Assembly: GCA_902488785.1 (NCBI GenBank)
Contig: CABTXJ010000035.1
Location: 1 to 7,207, forward strand
DNA: 7,207 nucleotides
Source of the DNA: an uncultured Eubacteriales bacterium
GTDB lineage: Bacteria; Bacillota; Clostridia; TANB77; CAG-508
Reading direction: 5' to 3'
Positions 1 through 5,371 of this stretch are shown here, piece by piece. Made by a program: the position numbers and the translations under genes. Numbering within the stretch: the first letter of the stretch is position 1; the number at the start of each line of letters is the position of its first letter. The notes beneath the pieces are model-generated. The model was not told the origin of the DNA and did no database searches. It saw only the letters and a list, made by a program, of their open reading frames with translations.

Positions 1-257
1 AAGAAGAAAAGATAGAAGTTAAAGAAAAAGAAATAGACGAATACTTAGAAGAAATAGCTAAATCATACAGAGAAAAAGTAGAAGTTGAAGATCTTAAAAA
101 ACAAGATAATATTGAAGAAACAGCTAAAATAAATATAGCTACTAGAAAAGCATTTGAATATGTAACTAAAAATGCAGATGTAAAAGAAGTAAAAGCTAAA
201 GAAGAAAAAGAAGATAAAAAAGAAAAGAAAGAAACTAAAAAGGAAGACAAGAAATAA
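1..257 (+). CDS. tig: Trigger factor, C-terminal end (5' part outside window)
   Basis: The last 84 codons of a gene that begins left of the window are visible, in the frame whose first complete codon is at base 3. The translated stretch EEKIEVKEKEIDEYLEEIAK followed by a helical segment ending in ATRKAFEYVTKNA matches the end of the trigger factor C-terminal (substrate-cradle) domain, where a 'V...EID..L..IA..Y' element precedes a final helix with 'RKA..F(L/V)...A'. Trigger factor is the ribosome-associated chaperone and prolyl isomerase that meets nascent chains; the ribosome-binding and isomerase domains lie outside the window. The final 25 or so residues are an almost pure Lys/Glu/Asp tail, probably disordered. 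The position directly before clpP-clpX is the classic Firmicutes arrangement and supports the call. No terminator hairpin is seen in the 50-nt gap to clpP, so read-through is likely. Confidence 0.9.
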   Translation, partial: EEKIEVKEKEIDEYLEEIAKSYREKVEVEDLKKQDNIEETAKINIATRKAFEYVTKNADVKEVKAKEEKEDKKEKKETKKEDKK

Positions 258-295
258 AGATAATTAGTATAGTAAACAAATGATAAGAATTATAG

Positions 296-301
296 AAAGG
301 A
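296..301 (+). promoter_or_regulatory. Ribosome binding site of clpP
   Basis: AAAGGA lies 6 nt before the ATG at 308. It supports that ATG as the start and therefore the presence of an N-terminal leader on ClpP. Confidence 0.75.
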
Positions 302-307
302 AATTAT

Positions 308-955
308 ATGAATAAATTAAGTAACATAAAAGAATCTAGTGAAAACAAAAATGTAGTACAAAATGCATTAGTGCCATATGTTATTGAAAAAACAGCAGGT
401 GGTGAAAGATCATATGATATCTACTCTAGATTACTTAAAGATAGAATAATAATACTTGCAGAAGATGTTAATAATGCTACAGCAAGTTCAATAATTGCTC
501 AGTTATTATTTCTAGAATCAGAAGATCCAGATAAGGAAATTTCATTTTATATAAACAGTCCTGGTGGTTCTGTAACTGATGGACTTGCAATTATAGATAC
601 TATGAATTATATAAAATGTCCAATTAGTACAATTTCACTTGGGTTATCTGCTAGTATGGGAGCATTGCTTCTAACTTCAGGAACTAAAGGAAGAAGATTT
701 GCTACTGCTAATTCAGAAATATTAATTCACCAACCATTAATTTCTGGTGGTGGTATTTCTGGACAAGCTACAGATATTAAAATACATTCTGACCAAATTA
801 TTAAAACTAGAGAAAAAATAAACGAAATCATAGCGGCAACTACAGGTAAAAGTGTAGAAGAAGTTGAAAAAGATACTGAAAGAGATCACTACTTAACAGC
901 TGAAGAAGCATTAGAGTACGGATTAATAGATGGTATTTTAGACAAGAGAAACTAA
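308..955 (+). CDS. clpP: ATP-dependent Clp protease proteolytic subunit ClpP
   Basis: 215-residue serine peptidase (family S14) that forms the barrel-shaped degradation chamber fed by ClpX in the cytoplasm. The catalytic triad is visible: Ser116 in GLSASMGA, His141 in LIHQPL and Asp193 in DTERD. The oligomer/substrate-groove motif SPGGSV is at residues 84-89. The start is set by AAAGGA six bases upstream. Residues 1-19 (Ser/Lys/Asn-rich) precede ALVPYVIEKT, which matches the mature N-terminus of E. coli ClpP (ALVPMVIEQT). If processing occurs between Asn19 and Ala20, the catalytic Ser becomes residue 97 of the mature chain, exactly the E. coli mature number, so a self-cleaved propeptide is likely by analogy. 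The handle loop after HQPL reads ISGGGIS, three residues longer than the GGxQ loop of B. subtilis and E. coli. clpX follows after 18 nt, so the two are almost certainly co-transcribed. Confidence 0.97.
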   Translation: MNKLSNIKESSENKNVVQNALVPYVIEKTAGGERSYDIYSRLLKDRIIILAEDVNNATASSIIAQLLFLESEDPDKEISFYINSPGGSVTDGLAIIDTMNYIKCPISTISLGLSASMGALLLTSGTKGRRFATANSEILIHQPLISGGGISGQATDIKIHSDQIIKTREKINEIIAATTGKSVEEVEKDTERDHYLTAEEALEYGLIDGILDKRN

Positions 956-961
956 TTTAAC

Positions 962-968
962 AAAGGAG
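962..968 (+). promoter_or_regulatory. Ribosome binding site of clpX
   Basis: AAAGGAG lies in the short clpP-clpX gap, 5 nt before the ATG at 974. It fixes the clpX start and indicates independent initiation rather than translational coupling by overlap. Confidence 0.8.
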
Positions 969-973
969 AAAAA

Positions 974-2389
974 ATGGCAAAAAAAGATAATATTCCTAAA
1001 TGTTCTTTTTGTGGTAAACCTGCATCAATTGCAGATAGAATAGTAGAAGGTATAGGAAATAATGTATATATCTGTGATGAATGTATAAAGGTGTGTTTTG
1101 AAATGATTTTAAAAGACCTAAAAGAAGACAATAAGGATATAGAATTATCATTTGATGGATTTAGTGAAGAAGAAATAAATGAAATAATAGAAAAAGGATT
1201 AAAAGATAATCCAGAAGCTGCAGCATTTCTTAGAAAAACTAAAAATGTCAAAGAAAAAGAAAAGCTTACACCTAGCCAAATCAAAGAAAAACTTGATGAA
1301 TATATTATTGGTCAAGAAGAAGCTAAAAAAACATTATCAGTTGCAGTATACAACCATTATAAGAGAATAGAAGAAGCAAATAATGAAAACTATGAAGAAG
1401 ATGTAGAGCTTCAAAAGAGTAATGTATTATTATTAGGACCTACAGGTTCTGGAAAAACATTACTTGCTCAATCACTTGCTAAAATATTAGATGTACCATT
1501 TGCAATAGCAGATGCTACAACTTTAACAGAAGCAGGTTATGTAGGTGATGATGTTGAAAATATACTAGTTAGATTACTTCAAGCTGCAGATTTTGATACT
1601 GAAAAAGCAGAAAAAGGTATTATATATGTAGACGAAATAGATAAAATTGCTAGAAAATCTGAACATAAGTCTGTAACAAGGGATGTATCAGGTGAAGGTG
1701 TTCAACAAGCATTGTTAAAAATAATAGAAGGAACTATATCTGGTGTTCCTGCACAAGGTGGCAGAAAACATCCAATGCAAGAACTTATATACCTAGATAC
1801 TTCAAACATCTTATTTATTTGTGGTGGAGCTTTTGAAGGATTAGATAACATTATTAAAGAAAGAAATGGAAGTAAGGTTATTGGATTTAACTCTAATATA
1901 CTTACTAAACAAGAAGAAGTAGAAAAGAAAATTATATCAGAAGTACAACCTGAAGATTTAGTTAAATATGGCTTGATACCAGAGTTTATTGGTAGATTAC
2001 CAATTATAACTACATTAGATGAATTAGATGATAATGCATTAATAGATATATTATCTAAGCCAAAAAATGCATTAATTAAGCAATATATAAAACTATTTAA
2101 GTTAGATAATGTAGAACTTGAAATACAAGATGATGCAATAAAAGCTATAGTAGATAAGGCAATTAAAAGAAAAACAGGTGCTAGAGGTTTAAGATCAATT
2201 ATGGAAGATGTAATGCGTGATATTATGTTCGAAATACCATCAAATAAAAATATTAAAAAATGTATTTTAACTAAAGAAGTAATTGAAGATAATGCAAAAC
2301 CAATATATGTAGAAAAAACTAATAAGGAACAAGAGCAAGAAAAAGAAGAGAATAAAATAGATGAAAGCAAAGAAAAGAAAGCTAAATAA
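974..2389 (+). CDS. clpX: ATP-dependent protease ATPase subunit ClpX
   Basis: 471-residue AAA+ unfoldase that recognises tagged or adaptor-delivered proteins and threads them into ClpP. Domains in order: N-terminal C4 zinc-binding domain (Cys10, Cys13, Cys34, Cys37); a long charged linker (about 42-100); Walker A GPTGSGKT at 155-162; pore loop GYVG at 188-191; Walker B IIYVDEID at 216-223; second pore loop RKH at 264-266; the ClpP-docking IGF tripeptide at 303-305; an arginine finger candidate Arg341 in EFIGRLP; sensor-2 GAR at 402-404. All elements needed for ATP-driven unfolding and ClpP contact are present. Two oddities: the stretch from the second zinc Cys pair to the conserved IGQ is 81 residues, against about 44 in B. 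subtilis ClpX as I recall it, and the protein ends in a Lys/Glu/Gln-rich tail from about 449. It closes the tig-clpP-clpX group; no lon gene follows. Confidence 0.97.
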   Translation: MAKKDNIPKCSFCGKPASIADRIVEGIGNNVYICDECIKVCFEMILKDLKEDNKDIELSFDGFSEEEINEIIEKGLKDNPEAAAFLRKTKNVKEKEKLTPSQIKEKLDEYIIGQEEAKKTLSVAVYNHYKRIEEANNENYEEDVELQKSNVLLLGPTGSGKTLLAQSLAKILDVPFAIADATTLTEAGYVGDDVENILVRLLQAADFDTEKAEKGIIYVDEIDKIARKSEHKSVTRDVSGEGVQQALLKIIEGTISGVPAQGGRKHPMQELIYLDTSNILFICGGAFEGLDNIIKERNGSKVIGFNSNILTKQEEVEKKIISEVQPEDLVKYGLIPEFIGRLPIITTLDELDDNALIDILSKPKNALIKQYIKLFKLDNVELEIQDDAIKAIVDKAIKRKTGARGLRSIMEDVMRDIMFEIPSNKNIKKCILTKEVIEDNAKPIYVEKTNKEQEQEKEENKIDESKEKKAK

Positions 2390-2403
2390 TATTTGTTTAA
2401 TAG

Positions 2404-2431
2404 AAAAAGACTAGAAACACTAGTCTTTTTT
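2404..2431 (+). terminator. Intrinsic terminator after clpX
   Basis: A perfect 11-bp stem (AAAAAGACTAG at 2404-2414 against CTAGTCTTTTT at 2420-2430) with a 5-nt AAACA loop sits 14 nt after the clpX stop. The 3' arm runs into the T tract 2426-2431, so it works as a Rho-independent terminator on the plus strand; the A-run on the other side makes it potentially bidirectional. The same AAAAAGACTA core recurs in the terminator after the recombinase gene. Confidence 0.9.
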
Positions 2432-2456
2432 ATATACATATACGATTGCGCAAAAT
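2428..2456 (+). repeat. Left terminal inverted repeat (TTGCGCAA type)
   Basis: TTTTATATACATAT, three bases, then ATTGCGCAAAAT. Its reverse complement recurs at 3407-3433 with one substitution in the first block, one base instead of three between blocks, and a perfect 12-base second block. The core TTGCGCAA is itself an 8-bp palindrome and one of the few GC-rich words in the region. The outer end overlaps the T tract of the clpX terminator. Confidence 0.75.
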
Positions 2457-2471
2457 ATATTTGGCATAAAA

Positions 2472-2505
2472 ATAGGAGGTAAGGGAGGGTATCCTATCTT
2501 TTTTT
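2472..2505 (+). terminator. Weak terminator-like hairpin with G-rich loop
   Basis: ATAGGA (2472-2477) can pair with TCCTAT (2492-2497), followed by C and seven T (2499-2505). The 14-nt loop is unusually G-rich. The stem has only two G-C pairs, so as a terminator it would be weak, perhaps a backup to the strong clpX terminator. The same bases contain a putative two-tier G-quadruplex (2475-2489) and a perfect Shine-Dalgarno-like AGGAGGT (2474-2480) with no start codon at usable spacing. Confidence 0.35.
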
Positions 2506-2920
2506 ATTATAGTAATTAATTAAATATATTGTAATCAATATGCTCATGTATCACTTTTATAATACTTATCATCATTTAAATAATATTAACTATATTTATA
2601 TATCATTTTAATACATTAATTTATTTCTATTTAAAATAATAATAATTAGAATTTAATTTCTATTTTATACATTATATTTATAATATTTATAATTTATAAT
2701 CTATTAAAGTAAATATAATCTAAACAATATTTATATGTTAATAATGATCTCTATTTTCTATTTTAAGCGATTTTATATTCTAACCTATAACTTTATATAT
2801 ACACACATTATTATCCTCATATAATGAATTATTTAATTTATTTATATAAAAAGTATATAACATGGCAAAAATATTGATATATATACATATTTAGAAATTT
2901 GTATAAAAAGGCTAAAAATA

Positions 2921-2930
2921 TGACGCGTCA
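2921..2930. repeat. GC-rich 10-bp perfect palindrome at the midpoint
   Basis: TGACGCGTCA equals its own reverse complement. Its centre (2925.5) is within about five bases of the midpoint of the two terminal repeats (2930.5), and it is the most GC-rich word for hundreds of bases. It could be a dimeric protein binding site or simply the tip of the large palindrome. Confidence 0.6.
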
Positions 2931-2931
2931 G

Positions 2932-2951
2932 AATCGATTTTAAGGCGATTT
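2932..2951 (+). repeat. Copy of an AATCGATTTTAAG-type repeat (central)
   Basis: AATCGATTTTAAGGCGATTT. The minus strand of 3176-3195 carries the same 20-mer with two differences, and a shorter direct relative is at 2760-2775 (ATTTTAAG-CGATTTTA, one base deleted). In the central and right copies an ATAGTTATATA-type sequence follows or precedes at similar distance. Confidence 0.5.
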
Positions 2952-2958
2952 AAAAAAA

Positions 2959-2980
2959 TAGGCATATAGTTATATACCTA
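2959..2980. repeat. Short hairpin near the centre of the palindrome
   Basis: TAGGCATATA (2959-2968) faces TATATACCTA (2971-2980): nine pairs of ten with one C/A mismatch, which in a minus-strand RNA becomes a U-G wobble. The inner pairs would open to form a loop. Confidence 0.4.
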
Positions 2981-3175
2981 AAATATAGCCGTTTTAAAGG
3001 CAAATACGAAATATGCATGTTTTTAGTAAAAAAATACAAAAGTACATATATTTTTATATAGAAGATTATAAAAATTAAAAAGTTATAATTAGTAATAATA
3101 GAAAACGATATAATTATATAGAGGAATAAATAAAAGTATAATTTAAAGATATATAGTTATATAGGTTTAAATATA

Positions 3176-3195
3176 AAATGGGCTTAAAATCGATT
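3176..3195 (-). repeat. Copy of an AATCGATTTTAAG-type repeat (right arm)
   Basis: On the minus strand this reads AATCGATTTTAAGCCCATTT, matching the central copy 2932-2951 at 18 of 20 positions. It also sits inside the block 3149-3201 that pairs with 2749-2800 in the large inverted repeat. Confidence 0.5.
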
Positions 3196-3273
3196 TTAGA
3201 GGGTATTAAATAATAAGATAAGTAAAAGTATATAAGTAGATATATAAATATTAATAGATGGTAGCTAATAAAT

Positions 3274-3295
3274 TAAATAAATAAATAAATAAATA
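3274..3295 (+). repeat. TAAA tetranucleotide microsatellite
   Basis: Five full tandem TAAA units plus a partial one in the right arm. It is non-coding, so slippage here would change only spacing. The corresponding left-arm stretch is A/T-rich but not a clean tandem repeat. Confidence 0.7.
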
Positions 3296-3390
3296 TACTA
3301 TTAAATAATATAAATAAGATTGCATAAAAGTAGTTAAAAATATGGTGGGATACCTATAAAAAGAATAAGTAGCTTTTTTGTATGTTCTGC

Positions 3391-3418
3391 ATTGCACAAA
3401 ACTTTCATTTTGCGCAAT
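3391..3418 (-). repeat. Hairpin at the right end of the palindrome
   Basis: ATTGCACAAAA (3391-3401) faces TTTTGCGCAAT (3408-3418) across a 6-nt loop. The single mismatch is A/C on the plus strand but G-U on the minus strand, so the fold is complete only in minus-strand RNA. No T tract follows on either strand, so it is not by itself a standard terminator; it could protect the 3' end of the minus-strand transcript. Confidence 0.5.
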
Positions 3419-3433
3419 AATATGTATGTAAAA
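3407..3433 (-). repeat. Right terminal inverted repeat (TTGCGCAA type)
   Basis: Partner of 2428-2456; on the minus strand it reads TTTTACATACATAT, T, ATTGCGCAAAAT. It lies 38 bases beyond the stop codon of the minus-strand Ig-like gene. An adjacent partial copy (ATTGCACAAAA, 3391-3401) faces it and lets this end fold into its own hairpin. Confidence 0.75.
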
Positions 3434-3436
3434 TAT

Positions 3437-3459
3437 GGAAGATCTTTTTTAAATCTTCC
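3437..3459 (-). terminator. Probable terminator of the Ig-like/C39-like gene
   Basis: On the minus strand GGAAGAT (3459-3453) pairs with ATCTTCC (3443-3437) across a 9-nt A-rich loop, 11 nt after the stop codon. The following bases (ATATTTTA) give only a weak U tract, so termination may be partial and transcripts may continue into the hairpin at 3391-3418. Confidence 0.5.
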
Positions 3460-3470
3460 CCTATCTTATC

Positions 3471-5312
3471 TTACTTATTTAAAATAAATGCTTGTCTATA
3501 TATCCTATTATTATTTTCAAAGAAATCTTTTCTTTTTAATATTATATTAGCTCCCTTTATTGGATCGTTTACTATTACATAATTATCATTATATCCAATT
3601 AATACTACAACATCGAAATTCTTTTTTTCTTTAATAACTTGATTATCTTTTGTATACCAGTCAATTCCATCTTCAATGAACTTATTATTTTCAGAATTTG
3701 ACCAAATTACAACTGGTATGTTTTTATCAATATATGAAAGCATTCCTTCTTCTGAAGTTCCTGAAATATCTTCTGCGGTACCTTTTCTTATCCTATTTAT
3801 ACTTTTAACTATTTGTTTAGCATATGTACCATATTTACCATCATATTTTGACTTATTTACATTACCTACATATACTTCAAATGGATTAGCTCCTACTCTC
3901 TTTTCCTTGCCATCTTCATTTATTATATGTATCTCTTCACCTGTTTCAATCATTTTAATCATATCATCAATAGTTATATTTTCTAAGCCAATATATTTAA
4001 GCACCATATATGTAGAAAGTAATTCACCTGCAGTTTGGTATCCATACTTATCAGAAGATACATATTCTATACCATTTATCATTTTAGGTAAGTTATCAAA
4101 AAAGTATCCTACTTCATTTTTAACAAAACCTGGATTTCCTTTTTTGTCTCTTATTTTGTAATATCCGTTTATTTCATCTAATATTTCTACATCACTTAAT
4201 GTATCTGTTTTACCAATTACATTGTGTAATTTAGAAGGTCCAGAATACACATCATATATGCCTGATACGTATTTCTTATTACTATGTATTGCATCTTCTA
4301 CAACAGTTAATTTCATCTTAGATGATATTTTGTAGTCATTTGACATTGCCGCTATCTCACATGTTCCTATAGCATTTGCAGTAATAACATTGTTTTCATC
4401 AATACTTGCAATACTTGGATTAGATGATTTCCATATAAGGTCTTTAAAAGTTGCGTTTTTAGGTAAAAGTTTTGCAGATACAATATATTTTTGTCCTCTA
4501 CCCATTATATACTCATTAGTATCAATAGTTATATCTGTTATCCTATCCCACTCTACCTTAACTATTTCTTCTTTAAGTTTGTTACCAAAATTATCCTTAA
4601 ATACTATATTAGTCTCTCCCTTCTTTTCTGCATAAATAATTAGGTTTTTAGGGTCTTTTACACTAATTATTGAAGGATCAGTAGATTCTATTGTAATATT
4701 CTTATTTGCACCATCTTCTGGTTCGCACTTTACCTCATACTTGTATTCACTTTTAATAGGAAGTGTTTTTATACTATTTTTTATATTAATACCATTTATA
4801 AATTTTACACTTTCTACTTCAAGCATATTACTTTTAACAGTATTATTTGCAAGAGATATTTTAGCTTTTCCTTTATCCTTACCATATACCATGTTATTTT
4901 TAACTTCTAATACATTTTCATCAGTTATATACCACTTTAAATCTTTTGTATCTGATCCTTTAGGATATACTTCTATTTTTATTTTTTGCCCATGTTCTTT
5001 ATCTACCATATTATAGTCTAATGATATTTTTATATTTTTAGGCTTTTTTATAGTTATGCTATCATTTTCAGTACCAATACCAGTAGCTTGTCTTAATATT
5101 AGAGTTAAAAATAGCAAAAATATTAAAGAAAATATTACAAGGTTTCTTTTATATGTTGGTAGTTTTTCTTGGTCCTCATACTTATTATTTTTCTTTTCTT
5201 CCTCTTTTTGTATAATAACACTACCTAATTTTTCATTACTAGAATTTTTAATGTTTTCTCTTTCATATCTTTTCTTTTTTATATATTTTAAATCATTATC
5301 TTTACCTGACAT
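3471..5312 (-). CDS. Membrane-anchored protein with Ig-like (Big2), SH3-like and degenerate C39-like domains
   Basis: 613 residues. Order: a charged Lys/Glu-rich cytoplasmic segment (1-55); one transmembrane helix (about 57-73, NLVIFSLIFLLFLTLIL), with the positive side inside, so the rest is extracellular; three bacterial Ig-like domains (about 92-168, 171-254, 258-337), the third clearest with WKSSNPSIASID...NVITANAIGTCEI; an SH3-like domain (about 347-403, YDVYSGPS...GYYKIRDKKGNPGFV); and a C39/papain-like domain (about 412-613). In that last domain the usual 'TGCE.xS' active-site segment reads TAGELLS, with Gly429 at the Cys position, and the usual 'HxVVLVGY' segment reads DVVVLIGY, with Asp567 at the His position; only Asp584 (NDP) remains. 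I infer a non-catalytic fold used for binding, such as peptide, wall or surface attachment. No sortase motif is present, so anchoring is by the N-terminal helix. It has its own promoter and is divergent from the recombinase. Confidence 0.85.
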   Translation of the reverse strand: MSGKDNDLKYIKKKRYERENIKNSSNEKLGSVIIQKEEEKKNNKYEDQEKLPTYKRNLVIFSLIFLLFLTLILRQATGIGTENDSITIKKPKNIKISLDYNMVDKEHGQKIKIEVYPKGSDTKDLKWYITDENVLEVKNNMVYGKDKGKAKISLANNTVKSNMLEVESVKFINGINIKNSIKTLPIKSEYKYEVKCEPEDGANKNITIESTDPSIISVKDPKNLIIYAEKKGETNIVFKDNFGNKLKEEIVKVEWDRITDITIDTNEYIMGRGQKYIVSAKLLPKNATFKDLIWKSSNPSIASIDENNVITANAIGTCEIAAMSNDYKISSKMKLTVVEDAIHSNKKYVSGIYDVYSGPSKLHNVIGKTDTLSDVEILDEINGYYKIRDKKGNPGFVKNEVGYFFDNLPKMINGIEYVSSDKYGYQTAGELLSTYMVLKYIGLENITIDDMIKMIETGEEIHIINEDGKEKRVGANPFEVYVGNVNKSKYDGKYGTYAKQIVKSINRIRKGTAEDISGTSEEGMLSYIDKNIPVVIWSNSENNKFIEDGIDWYTKDNQVIKEKKNFDVVVLIGYNDNYVIVNDPIKGANIILKRKDFFENNNRIYRQAFILNK

Positions 5313-5316
5313 ATTT

Positions 5317-5321
5317 ACCTC
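5317..5321 (-). promoter_or_regulatory. Ribosome binding site of the Ig-like/C39-like gene
   Basis: On the minus strand GAGGT lies 4 nt before the ATG at 5312, supporting that start. Confidence 0.7.
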
Positions 5322-5342
5322 AAAAAAATATTATATATATTA

Positions 5343-5371
5343 ATTATATTAATTGATATGTATATATTCAA
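5343..5371 (-). promoter_or_regulatory. Sigma-A-type promoter of the Ig-like/C39-like gene
   Basis: On the minus strand TTGAAT (5371-5366) and a perfect TATAAT (5348-5343) are separated by exactly 17 nt. Initiation would fall near 5336, giving a leader of about 25 nt that contains the GAGGT ribosome binding site. Spacing, hexamers and position all agree, although AT-rich DNA yields chance matches to the -10. Confidence 0.65.

Larger units (their letters stand above)
2428..3433. repeat. About 1-kb imperfect inverted repeat (non-coding)
   Basis: This gene-free block separates the convergent clpX and Ig-like-protein genes. I see no open frame with a ribosome binding site and no recognisable protein. 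Its two halves match as diverged reverse complements, in consistent order from outside to inside: 2428-2456 with 3407-3433; GGTATCC 2488-2494 with GGATACC 3348-3354; 2749-2800 with 3149-3201; 2807-2824 with 3114-3131; and 2880-2914 with 2986-3020. Arms are therefore roughly 2428-2914 and 2986-3433, with about 70 bases at the centre. Accordingly the left arm is C-over-G and pyrimidine-leaning, and the right arm G-over-C and purine-rich. Matching was done by eye in AT-rich sequence; the GC-containing blocks carry the evidence, the pure A/T stretches do not. It could be a decayed MITE-like element, an inverted duplication, or a very long hairpin RNA or cruciform. No transposase and no clear target-site duplication are visible. 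Confidence 0.7.

Noticed and set aside
258..307. A separate promoter for clpP in the tig-clpP gap
   Set aside because: Some -10-like words occur but no paired -35 at suitable spacing, and there is no terminator; co-transcription with tig is the simpler reading.
1702..2439. A 245-codon minus-strand frame opposite clpX, and similar antisense frames inside the Ig-like and recombinase genes
   Set aside because: They are antisense to strongly supported genes, rich in Ser/Leu/Ile/Phe as expected from complementing A-rich codons, and lack motifs or ribosome binding sites.
2811..2819. TTATCCTCA, one mismatch from the DnaA box TTATCCACA
   Set aside because: A single near-match in AT-rich DNA with no cluster, no dnaA/dnaN nearby; not evidence of an origin.
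2440..3470. A CRISPR array
   Set aside because: Repeats are few, irregularly spaced, in mixed orientation and diverged; no regular spacer units and no cas genes.
2440..3470. A classical insertion sequence
   Set aside because: No transposase or remnant frame and no convincing target-site duplication outside the terminal repeats; left as a possible non-autonomous element only.
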